NCBI RefSeq assembly: GCF_946221105.1
Contig: NZ_CAMICL010000051.1
Location: 1 to 13,360, forward strand
From: an uncultured Corynebacterium sp.
Lineage (GTDB): Bacteria; Actinomycetota; Actinomycetes; Mycobacteriales; Mycobacteriaceae
Direction: 5' to 3'
Length of the DNA stretch: 13,360 bases
The notes beneath the pieces were generated by a model, which saw only the letters and a list, made by a program, of their open reading frames with translations, was not told the origin of the DNA and did no database searches. Below are positions 7,255 to 12,755 of this stretch, piece by piece. The position numbers were made by a program, and so were the translations under genes. Position 1 is the stretch's first letter. Every line of letters begins with the position of its first letter.

Positions 7255-7260
7255 AGTCTA
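7255..7260 (-). promoter_or_regulatory. Candidate -10 (TAGACT) for the M20 gene
   Basis: On the minus strand TAGACT fits TAnnnT and sits seven bases before ATG 7247. There is no Shine-Dalgarno in between, so a leaderless transcript is likely. No convincing -35 is visible. Confidence 0.4.
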
Positions 7261-7332
7261 TGGGGTCTCCCGGTTGCGTCGGCTGGATGGTGCCGGTTGG
7301 TGGGGCGCTGGACGTGCCCGTCGATAAGCGAT

Positions 7333-7362
7333 TTGCTCATTCGTGCAGGAAAGCGGTAAGTT
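7333..7362 (+). promoter_or_regulatory. Candidate rpsH operon promoter
   Basis: TTGCTC (7333-7338), an 18-bp spacer and TAAGTT (7357-7362) form the best promoter match upstream of rpsH, with a start near 7369. The -10 lies inside a perfect 11-bp palindrome, GGTAA-G-TTACC (7355-7365), a possible operator. A second TAnnnT box, TACATT at 7410-7415, lacks a good -35. Confidence 0.45.
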
Positions 7363-7368
7363 ACCCCC

Positions 7369-7614
7369 TCGGACTTGCGCGCCGACGGTTCGGCGTGCGC
7401 AAGCCGAAGTACATTTGAACATCCAACTTTGTTGCAGGCCCCCCGCCAAGATGCGGACCGCGTGCAAGGGAGGCGGCGAGCGGCCCACGCTATTGAGTGC
7501 GGGCAGCGTGAGTAGCCCCCGACAGACCATGCGGAAAACGCGACCTCAAGCGCTCACGCGCGGCAGGTCACCCGGTGGATGGGAACCGCAACGAGAAAGG
7601 TAACGGTCACCACA
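7369..7614 (+). promoter_or_regulatory. Long structured 5' leader of rpsH
   Basis: This is most of the 367-bp gene-free stretch between the M20 and rpsH starts. I see no gene in it. It holds several hairpins. The first is CTTGCGC-GCCGA / TCGGC-GCGCAAG at 7374-7403, with a two-base bulge. The second is CACGCT/AGCGTG at 7486-7491 and 7505-7510. The third is GACCT-CAA-GCGC-TCAC-GCGC-GGC-AGGTC at 7542-7569, with a symmetric CAA/GGC internal loop. The fourth is CGGT/ACCG at 7573-7576 and 7585-7588. The ribosome site AGAAAGG (7594-7600) follows directly. A leader this long before a ribosomal operon often binds one of the operon's own products; S8 is the obvious candidate, but no Rfam-type motif was recognised. 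Confidence 0.45.
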
Positions 7615-8013
7615 ATGACCATGACTGATCCGATCGCGGACATGCTGTCGCGCGTGCGCAACGCAGCAACTGCGCAGCACGACACCGTGTCTATGCCTTC
7701 GTCCAAGATCAAGGTGAACATCGCCGAGATCTTGAAGCAGGAAGGCTACATCGAAGACTACAAAGTTGAGGAAGAGAAGGTCGCCAAGTCGCTGACGCTC
7801 AACCTCAAGTACGGCCCGACCCGCGAGCCTTCTATCGCTGGTCTGCGCCGCGTGTCCAAGCCGGGCCTGCGCGTGTACGCGAAGTCCAACGACCTGCCTC
7901 AGGTGCTCGGTGGCCTGGGCGTGGCAATCATTTCCACGTCCCACGGCCTGCTCACCGACCGCCAGGCTCAAGAGAAGGGTGTAGGCGGGGAAGTCCTCGC
8001 TTACGTCTGGTAA
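7615..8013 (+). CDS. rpsH: 30S ribosomal protein S8 (uS8)
   Basis: This 132-residue small-subunit protein binds helix 21 of 16S rRNA and is needed early in 30S assembly; in E. coli it also represses the spc operon. TDPIADMLSRVRNA at the N-terminus is diagnostic. So are the segment KIKVNIAEILKQEGYI, GLRRVSKPGLRVY in the middle, and STSHGLLTDRQA near the C-terminus. Its length is normal. ATG 7615 matches the actinobacterial MTMTDPIADML start; AGAAAGG lies a little far upstream (14 bases). It is the first gene of the unit here. rplE and rpsN, its usual upstream neighbours, are not adjacent, so the spc operon is split. rplF begins 19 bases later. Confidence 0.98.
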   Translation: MTMTDPIADMLSRVRNAATAQHDTVSMPSSKIKVNIAEILKQEGYIEDYKVEEEKVAKSLTLNLKYGPTREPSIAGLRRVSKPGLRVYAKSNDLPQVLGGLGVAIISTSHGLLTDRQAQEKGVGGEVLAYVW

Positions 8014-8032
8014 AGGGGAGGTTGAAAGACTT

Positions 8033-8569
8033 ATGTCTCGTGTAGGTAATGCACCCATCGCAATCCCGAACAACGTCGAGGTGAAGATCGACGGCCAGCA
8101 CGTCGAGGTCAAGGGCCCGAAGGGCACTAAGGACCTGGATATGCCGGCACCGATCACCGCTTCCGTCGAGGACAACCAGATCCTGGTGGCTCGTCCGGAC
8201 GACCACCGTGACAACCGTTCGCTGCATGGCCTGACCCGCTCCCTGATCAACAACATGGTCGTGGGCGTGACCGAGGGCTACAAGATCAACATGGAGATCT
8301 TCGGCGTCGGCTACCGCGTGCAGCAGAAGGGCAAGGACCTCGAGTTCTCCCTCGGCTACTCGCACCCGATCCTGATCGAGGCGCCGGAAGGCATCACGTT
8401 CTCCGTCGACGGCAACACCAAGTTGGCCATCGAAGGTTCCGATAAGCAGCAGGTTGGCCAGATTGCGGCAAACATCCGCCGTCTGCGTAAGGATGACCCG
8501 TACAAGGGTAAGGGCATCCGTTACGCCGGCGAGCAGGTCCGCCGCAAGGTCGGAAAGACGGGTAAGTAA
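8033..8569 (+). CDS. rplF: 50S ribosomal protein L6 (uL6)
   Basis: This 178-residue large-subunit protein binds 23S rRNA near the sarcin-ricin loop and the factor-binding site. MSRVGNAPIAIP at the start and KGPKGTKDL are standard. NNMVVGVTEGYKINMEIFGVG spans the junction of the two repeated L6 domains. The C-terminal signature DPYKGKGIRYAGEQVRRKVG is intact. AGGGGAGG precedes the ATG by about 10 bases. rplR follows after only two bases, with its ribosome site in the 3' end of this gene. Confidence 0.98.
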   Translation: MSRVGNAPIAIPNNVEVKIDGQHVEVKGPKGTKDLDMPAPITASVEDNQILVARPDDHRDNRSLHGLTRSLINNMVVGVTEGYKINMEIFGVGYRVQQKGKDLEFSLGYSHPILIEAPEGITFSVDGNTKLAIEGSDKQQVGQIAANIRRLRKDDPYKGKGIRYAGEQVRRKVGKTGK

Positions 8570-8571
8570 TC

Positions 8572-8976
8572 ATGAGCAATACTGCAGAGAACACCAAGCG
8601 CACCCCGGTCGGCAAGGACATCTCGTCCCGCCGCCGCGAGGCACGCGCACGTCGCCACAACCGCATCCGCAAGACGCTGCGCGGCACCCCGGAGACCCCG
8701 CGTCTCGTTGTGCACCGCTCCTCGCGTCACATCCACGTCCAGGTCATCGACGACCTCGCAGGCCACACCCTGGTCTCCGCGTCGTCCATCGAGCCGGACG
8801 TGCGCAACCTGGAGGGCGACAAGAAGGAAAAGGCTGCCAAGGTTGGCCAGCTCGTCGCTGAGCGCGCCAAGGCTGCAGGCATCGAAGCAATCGTCTTCGA
8901 CCGCGGCGGCTACAAGTACCACGGCCGCGTCGCGGCCCTGGCTGAAGCAGCTCGTGAAGGTGGTCTGAAGTTCTAA
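8572..8976 (+). CDS. rplR: 50S ribosomal protein L18 (uL18)
   Basis: This 134-residue protein brings 5S rRNA into the 50S subunit with L5 and L25. The basic stretch RRREARARRHNRIRKTLRGT (20-39) precedes the conserved PRLVVHRSSRHIHVQVIDD. The C-terminal VFDRGGYKYHGRVAALAEAA, ending GLKF, is the family signature. The N-terminus (MSNTAENTKRTPVGKDISS) is an actinobacterial-type extension. There are two bases between the rplF stop and this ATG, so translation is probably coupled. A 40-base spacer follows before rpsE. Confidence 0.98.
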   Translation: MSNTAENTKRTPVGKDISSRRREARARRHNRIRKTLRGTPETPRLVVHRSSRHIHVQVIDDLAGHTLVSASSIEPDVRNLEGDKKEKAAKVGQLVAERAKAAGIEAIVFDRGGYKYHGRVAALAEAAREGGLKF

Positions 8977-9016
8977 TGATCACCGCAAACATCACCATCA
9001 ACGGAAGGATCGCGTA

Positions 9017-9670
9017 ATGGCCGAACGTGAACGGCGTGACGGCGGGCGCTCCGCCGACAACCAGAACAAGAACGACCGCAACGACCGTAACGATCGTGGC
9101 AACCGTGGTGGCCGCGGCCGCCGCGACGACCGTCGCAACAACCAGAACGACGAGCGCGATAAGTACATCGAGCGCGTCATCACCATCAACCGCGTTGCCA
9201 AGACCGTCAAGGGCGGCCGCAACATGTCCTTCACCGCACTCGTCGTCGTCGGCGACGGTGAGGGCATGGTCGGCGTCGGCTACGGCAAGGCAAAGGAAGT
9301 TCCCGCCGCAATCCAGAAGGGCGCAGAGGAAGCTCGCAAGAACTTCTTCCGCGTCCCGATGATCGGCGGCACCATCCCGCACCCGGTTCAGGCAGAAGAG
9401 GCCGCAGGCATCGTCATGCTCCGTCCGGCTGCTCCCGGTACCGGTGTGATCGCCGGCGGCGCTGTCCGCCCGGTGCTCGAGTGTGCTGGTGTTCAGGACA
9501 TCCTGGCCAAGTCCCTTGGCTCGGACAACGCCCTGAACGTGGTCCAGGCAACCGTCGCTGGCCTGAAGCAGCTTGTCCGCCCCGAAGAGGTGGCGGCCAA
9601 GCGCGGCAAGTCCGTCGAGGAAGTTGCACCGGCTCGTATGCTGCGCGCACGCGCAGGACAGGAGGCCTAA
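9017..9670 (+). CDS. rpsE: 30S ribosomal protein S5 (uS5) with low-complexity N-terminal extension
   Basis: This 217-residue protein lies at the mRNA entry and decoding side of the 30S subunit and affects fidelity. The core starts near YIERVITINRVAKTVKGGR (50-68) and continues with VVGDGEGMVGVGYGKAKEVP. It includes GGTIPHPV, LRPAAPGTGVIAGGAVRPVLE and the C-terminal RARAGQEA. Residues 8-48 are an extra segment built almost only of Arg, Asn, Asp, Gly and Gln, with DRNDRND and RGGRGRRDDRR blocks; E. coli S5 lacks it, and C. glutamicum S5 has a similar one. It is probably disordered and RNA-contacting. GGAAGGAT sits 8-14 bases before the ATG. Confidence 0.98.
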   Translation: MAERERRDGGRSADNQNKNDRNDRNDRGNRGGRGRRDDRRNNQNDERDKYIERVITINRVAKTVKGGRNMSFTALVVVGDGEGMVGVGYGKAKEVPAAIQKGAEEARKNFFRVPMIGGTIPHPVQAEEAAGIVMLRPAAPGTGVIAGGAVRPVLECAGVQDILAKSLGSDNALNVVQATVAGLKQLVRPEEVAAKRGKSVEEVAPARMLRARAGQEA

Positions 9671-9675
9671 GCACC

Positions 9676-9861
9676 ATGGCACTGAAGATTACGTTGCACC
9701 ACGGCAAGGTCGGCGAGAAGCCGGTCACCCGTAAGAACCTCGAGGCTCTCGGTTTGCGCAAGATCGGCCAGTCCGTCGTGAAGAAGGACAACGCTGCTAC
9801 CCGCGGCCAGATCCTCAAGGTGCGCCACCTCGTCACCGTTGAAGAAGTTGCAGGGGAGTAG
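9676..9861 (+). CDS. rpmD: 50S ribosomal protein L30 (uL30)
   Basis: This 61-residue small protein is near the 5S rRNA side of the 50S subunit. The motif LKITLHHGKVGEKPVTRKNL, then EALGLRKIGQSVVKKDNAAT and ILKVRHLVTVEEV, is the whole bacterial L30 fold. The start lies five bases after the rpsE stop; its ribosome site CAGGAGG is inside the last codons of rpsE. The gene is followed seven bases later by rplO. Confidence 0.98.
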   Translation: MALKITLHHGKVGEKPVTRKNLEALGLRKIGQSVVKKDNAATRGQILKVRHLVTVEEVAGE

Positions 9862-9868
9862 ATACAAC

Positions 9869-10333
9869 ATGGCTGACATCATCAAGCTCCATGATCTGCG
9901 CCCGGCAGAGGGCGCAAACAAGGCCAAGACCCGCGTTGGTCGCGGTGAGGCCTCCAAGGGCAAGACCGCCGGTCGCGGTACGAAGGGCACCAAGGCTCGT
10001 AAGCAGGTTTCCGCTGCTTTCGAGGGTGGCCAGATGCCGCTGCACATGCGTCTGCCGAAGCTGAAGGGCTTCAAGAACCCGAACCGCGTCGAGTACCAGG
10101 TGGTCAACGTCGCGGATCTGGCTGAGGCCTTCCCGCAGGGTGGCGACATCGCCATCGCCGACATCGTTGCCAAGGGCCTTGTTCGCCCGAAGCAGCCGGT
10201 GAAGGTGCTGGCAGAGGGCGACATCAACGTCGCGCTCAACGTCACCGCGAACAAGTTCTCCAAGTCCGCTGAGGAGAAGATCAAGGCCGCTGGCGGTTCC
10301 GCCAACGTCGTTGAGTTCTCCAAGCGTGCATAA
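9869..10333 (+). CDS. rplO: 50S ribosomal protein L15 (uL15)
   Basis: This 154-residue late-assembly 23S-binding protein has the extended N-terminal tail typical of L15: RVGRGEASKGKTAGRGTKGT, followed by GGQMPLHMRLPKLKGFKNP. A globular C-terminal domain contains VKVLAEGDINVALNVTANKF. I prefer ATG 9869 to the in-frame ATG 9839: MADIIKLHDLRP is the standard start, and AGGGGAG lies 10 bases upstream, at the end of rpmD. It is the last gene of this unit; an intrinsic terminator follows 20 bases after its stop. secY, usually next in the spc operon, is separated by 467 bp. Confidence 0.98.
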   Translation: MADIIKLHDLRPAEGANKAKTRVGRGEASKGKTAGRGTKGTKARKQVSAAFEGGQMPLHMRLPKLKGFKNPNRVEYQVVNVADLAEAFPQGGDIAIADIVAKGLVRPKQPVKVLAEGDINVALNVTANKFSKSAEEKIKAAGGSANVVEFSKRA

Positions 10334-10353
10334 GAGCACTTAGCTTTACGACG

Positions 10354-10393
10354 AACCCCCGCCCCGGACATTCCCGTCCAGGGCGGGGGTTTC
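10354..10393 (+). terminator. Intrinsic terminator of the rpsH-rplO unit
   Basis: AACCCCCGCCC (10354-10364) pairs with GGGCGGGGGTT (10381-10391). GGAC/GTCC extends the stem inward after one mismatch, leaving a six-base loop. The arm runs into TTTCG. It is very GC-rich and stable, with a short T tract. Confidence 0.85.
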
Positions 10394-10660
10394 GCCGTTG
10401 GTGGGGGAGCGCATCCTGACACATTGCGGCGGCCGTTAGCGCCGAGCTTGGGGTTTGGGGGCGCACTGACAGATTCCGTCGCGAAGTGTCTGGGTTGGCG
10501 GCGGAAAAGTTCATCCGGCTGGCGCAGGACCGTGAACTTTCCCGCACGGCCCGCAACGTGACCTGCGGGAAATGAACTATCCCGCACGCGGTTGCAGACG
10601 AATTCACTGGCGAATGAACTTTCCCGCACCGGCCCCGCTGCGCCGTAACCGAACCTGAAA
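10394..10660. other. Repeat-rich gene-free region upstream of secY
   Basis: The whole rplO-secY gap is 10334-10800. After the terminator I see no convincing gene on either strand in this part. It contains a CTGACA-N-ATT pair spaced 50 bp and the TGAACTTTCCCGCAC array, described separately. C. glutamicum carries extra genes between rplO and secY, from memory, so this gap may be a scar or a reduced insertion site. Confidence 0.5.
10416..10490. repeat. Two CTGACAnATTnCG units with a partial inverted half
   Basis: CTGACACATTGCG (10416-10428) and CTGACAGATTCCG (10466-10478) match at 11 of 13 bases, exactly 50 bp apart. The second is followed by GCGAAGTGTC, so GACA..TTC (10468 on) can pair with GAA.TGTC (ending 10490) as an imperfect hairpin. 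Function is unknown. Confidence 0.4.
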
Positions 10661-10673
10661 TATCAACTTTCCA
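10501..10673. repeat. Array of TGAACTTTCCCGCAC elements
   Basis: Direct copies are TGAACTTTCCCGCAC at 10533-10547, TGAACTATCCCGCAC at 10573-10587 and TGAACTTTCCCGCAC at 10615-10629, with starts 40 and 42 bp apart. An inverted copy, ATGAACTTTTCCGC, lies at 10514-10501. An inverted core TTTCCCGCA lies at 10572-10564. A degraded copy, TCAACTTTCCACC, is at 10661-10673, where the secY -35 would be. Near-helical-turn phasing (about four turns) suggests protein sites, or else a dispersed intergenic repeat family. Confidence 0.7.
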
Positions 10674-10690
10674 CCGGGTGCTGTTAGGGT
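10661..10690 (+). promoter_or_regulatory. Promoter of secY-adk
   Basis: TGT-TAGGGT (10682-10690) is an extended -10 of corynebacterial type. TCAACT (10661-10666), 18 bp upstream, is a weak -35 and lies within the degraded last repeat. Predicted transcription start is near 10697, giving a leader of about 104 bases. Confidence 0.55.
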
Positions 10691-10695
10691 GGTTA

Positions 10696-10738
10696 GGTCA
10701 AAAGACCGCCCCGCCGGTTTTCGCGTGCCCGCGAAACC
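10696..10738 (+). promoter_or_regulatory. Two hairpins at the 5' end of the secY leader
   Basis: GGTC-AAAA-GACC (10696-10707) is a perfect tetraloop hairpin at the predicted 5' end. GGTTTTCGCG (10716-10725) pairs with CGCGAAACC (10730-10738) with one bulged T. They may stabilise the message. Downstream, CCTCC (10764-10768) could pair with either GGAG (10746-10749) or the secY ribosome site GGAGG (10792-10796). Confidence 0.4.
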
Positions 10739-10753
10739 CGGGCGAGGAGTCGA

Positions 10754-10855
10754 ATGTCCACTACCTCCCGTCCGTGGCGCGGCGGGGGCCAGGAGGCTTT
10801 GTGTCCGCTATTGCTCAGGCGTTCAAGGATCCGGATCTACGCAAGAAGATCCTGA
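10754..10855 (+). CDS. Possible 33-codon upstream ORF overlapping secY start
   Basis: ATG 10754 follows GAGGAG (10744-10749) at a usable spacing. The frame reads MSTTSRPWRGGGQEALCPLL and on to TGA at 10853-10855. The secY ribosome site and GTG start (10801) lie inside it in a different frame, so its translation would compete with or feed initiation at secY. The peptide is unlike any family I know and is very basic near its end. It could be a regulatory uORF or a chance reading frame; conservation is untested. Confidence 0.35.
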   Translation: MSTTSRPWRGGGQEALCPLLLRRSRIRIYARRS

Positions 10856-12129
10856 TCACCCTTGCGCTGATGTTTTTGTACCGCGTCGGCGCCCAGATCC
10901 CCACTCCGGGCGTGGACTACGCGCTGATCAACTCCCGCCTGGAGGAGATCTCCCAGGGCGACCAGGCGACGATGTTCTCCATCATCGGCCTGTTCTCCGG
11001 TGGCGCGCTGCTGCAGCTATCCATCTTCGCCATCGGCATCATGCCGTACATTACGGCCTCGATTATCGTGCAGTTGCTCACCGTGGTGATCCCGAAGTTC
11101 GAGGAGCTGAAGAAGGAAGGCCAGTCCGGCCAGGCGAAGATGACGCAGTACACCCGCTACCTCACGGTGGCGCTGGCGCTGCTGCAGTCCGCCGGCATCG
11201 TGGCGCTGGCGGACCGCGAGCAGCTGCTCGGCCAGGGCATGCCGGTGCTGATCGAGGACCGCAACATCTGGACGCTTCTGATGATGATCATCGTCATGAC
11301 CTCCGGTGCGGTGCTCATCATGTGGCTCGGTGAGATCATCACCGAAAAGGGCGTCGGCAACGGCATGTCCCTGCTGATCTTCGCGGGTATTGCCACCCAG
11401 ATCCCGTCTGAGGGCGCGTTCATTCTCCAGCAGTCCGGTGCGGTCACCCTGACCCTGGTTGTCCTGGCGCTGATCGCGTTGGTCGTCGGCATCGTGTTCA
11501 TCGAGCAGGGCCAGCGCCGCATCCCGGTGCAGTACGCCAAGCGCATGGTGGGCCGCCGCCAGTACGGCGGGTCCTCGACCTACCTGCCGCTGAAGGTGAA
11601 CCAGGCCGGCGTGATCCCGGTGATCTTCGCCTCCTCGCTGATGTACGTGCCTGTGCTGATCACCCAGATCGTCACCATGAACAACCCGACTCCGCCGGAC
11701 AACTGGTGGATGAACCACGTGATGGCGTGGCTGCAGAACCCGGGTTCCTGGCAGTACATCCTCACCTACGTGGTGATGATCATCTTCTTCTCCTACTTCT
11801 ACGTCTCCATCCAGTACGATCCGGTGGACCAGGCGGAGAACATGAAGAAGTACGGCGGCTTCATCCCGGGCATCCGTCCGGGCCGCCCGACCGCGGAGTA
11901 CCTGGCGTTTGTGATGAACCGTCTGCTGTTCGTCGGCGCCATCTACCTCGCCGTGATTGCCGTTCTGCCGAACCTGGCCATGGACGCCGGTATCACCGGT
12001 TCCGGCCAGATGGGCATGAGCGCGTTCGGCGGCACCGCGATCCTGATTATGGTTTCCGTGGCCCTGACCACGGTCAAGCAAATTGAATCCCAGCTCCTGC
12101 AATCCAACTACGAAGGACTTCTGCGATAA
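10801..12129 (+). CDS. secY: Preprotein translocase subunit SecY
   Basis: This 442-residue protein is the channel-forming subunit of the SecYEG translocon, which exports unfolded proteins and inserts membrane proteins with SecA. SAIAQAFKDPDLRKKILITL begins the chain. The family signature ALLQLSIFAIGIMPYITASI lies in helix 2. GEIITEKGVGNGMSLLIFAGI is the helix 5 region. RRIPVQYAKR and the cytoplasmic loop FYVSIQYDPVDQAENMKKYG, with PGIRPG, are diagnostic. I chose GTG 10801 because AGGAGG lies five bases upstream and homologues start exactly here. The longer open frame from 10678 covers the promoter. The stop TAATG overlaps the adk start by one base, coupling the genes. Confidence 0.97.
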   Translation: MSAIAQAFKDPDLRKKILITLALMFLYRVGAQIPTPGVDYALINSRLEEISQGDQATMFSIIGLFSGGALLQLSIFAIGIMPYITASIIVQLLTVVIPKFEELKKEGQSGQAKMTQYTRYLTVALALLQSAGIVALADREQLLGQGMPVLIEDRNIWTLLMMIIVMTSGAVLIMWLGEIITEKGVGNGMSLLIFAGIATQIPSEGAFILQQSGAVTLTLVVLALIALVVGIVFIEQGQRRIPVQYAKRMVGRRQYGGSSTYLPLKVNQAGVIPVIFASSLMYVPVLITQIVTMNNPTPPDNWWMNHVMAWLQNPGSWQYILTYVVMIIFFSYFYVSIQYDPVDQAENMKKYGGFIPGIRPGRPTAEYLAFVMNRLLFVGAIYLAVIAVLPNLAMDAGITGSGQMGMSAFGGTAILIMVSVALTTVKQIESQLLQSNYEGLLR

Positions 12130-12674
12130 TGCGTCTCGTTCTCCTTGGCCCTCCCGGTGCCGGCAAGGGCACCCAAGCCGCGATTCTCTCCGAGAAGCTC
12201 GGTGTGCCGCACATCTCCACGGGCGATCTGTTCCGCGCCAACATTGGCGAGGGCACCCCGCTCGGCGTCGAGGCGAAAAGCTACATCGACGCCGGCAAGC
12301 TCGTGCCTACCGACGTCACCGCGCGCATGGTCGAAGACCGTCTGAACCAGGACGACGCGAAGGACGGCTTCCTGCTGGACGGCTTCCCGCGCACCGTGGA
12401 GCAGGCCGAGATCCTCACTGAGCTGCTGGGCAAGAAGGGCGAGAAGCTCGACGGCGTGCTCAACTTCGTGGTCGACGAGGACGTTGTGGTGGAGCGCATG
12501 CTCGCCCGCGGCCGCGCGGACGACAACGAGGAGACCATTCGCACCCGCCTTGGCGTCTACCGCGACGAGACCGCCCCGCTGATTCAGCACTACGGCGACC
12601 AGATCATCTCCATCGACGCTGTCGGCGATGTGGACGAGATCAACCAGCGCGCCATGGAGGCGCTGGGCAAGTAG
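12129..12674 (+). CDS. adk: Adenylate kinase, short-lid form
   Basis: Adk catalyses ATP + AMP to 2 ADP in the cytoplasm. At 181 residues it is the short form: P-loop GPPGAGKGTQ (7-16), HISTGDLFR (28-36) for AMP binding, and GFLLDGFPRTVEQAE (80-94). A short lid replaces the zinc- or loop-containing long lid (RGRADDNEETIRTRLGVY, 127-144). Short lids are usual in actinobacteria. AAGGA (12113-12117) within secY serves as ribosome site, and the ATG shares its A with the secY stop. A strong terminator follows 15 bases after the stop, so map is at least partly separate. Confidence 0.97.
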   Translation: MRLVLLGPPGAGKGTQAAILSEKLGVPHISTGDLFRANIGEGTPLGVEAKSYIDAGKLVPTDVTARMVEDRLNQDDAKDGFLLDGFPRTVEQAEILTELLGKKGEKLDGVLNFVVDEDVVVERMLARGRADDNEETIRTRLGVYRDETAPLIQHYGDQIISIDAVGDVDEINQRAMEALGK

Positions 12675-12689
12675 CCCGTTTTAGTGTTG

Positions 12690-12723
12690 AGGCCGGTGTG
12701 TTCGCACCGGCCTTTCGCTTTTT
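12690..12723 (+). terminator. Intrinsic terminator after adk
   Basis: AGGCCGGTG (12690-12698) pairs perfectly with CACCGGCCT (12705-12713) around a six-base loop. It is followed by TTTCGCTTTTT. This is a textbook rho-independent terminator between adk and map. TATCGA (12727-12732) just after it could be a -10 for map. Confidence 0.85.
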
Positions 12724-12755
12724 GCCTATCGACGACCCAAAGGGCCCCCACGCAC

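Noticed and set aside
6114..7418. 434-codon plus-strand frame opposite the M20 gene
   Set aside because: Antisense shadow of a gene with intact catalytic motifs; no ribosome site or recognisable domain.
7451..7603. Possible upstream ORF in the rpsH leader (ATG 7451 or 7529 to TAA 7601-7603)
   Set aside because: Neither ATG has a Shine-Dalgarno, and the frame runs through the leader hairpins; likely chance.
8744..9682. Minus-strand open frame of 312 codons across rplR-rpsE
   Set aside because: Antisense of highly conserved ribosomal genes; the valine/alanine-rich stretch mirrors the repetitive S5 tail.
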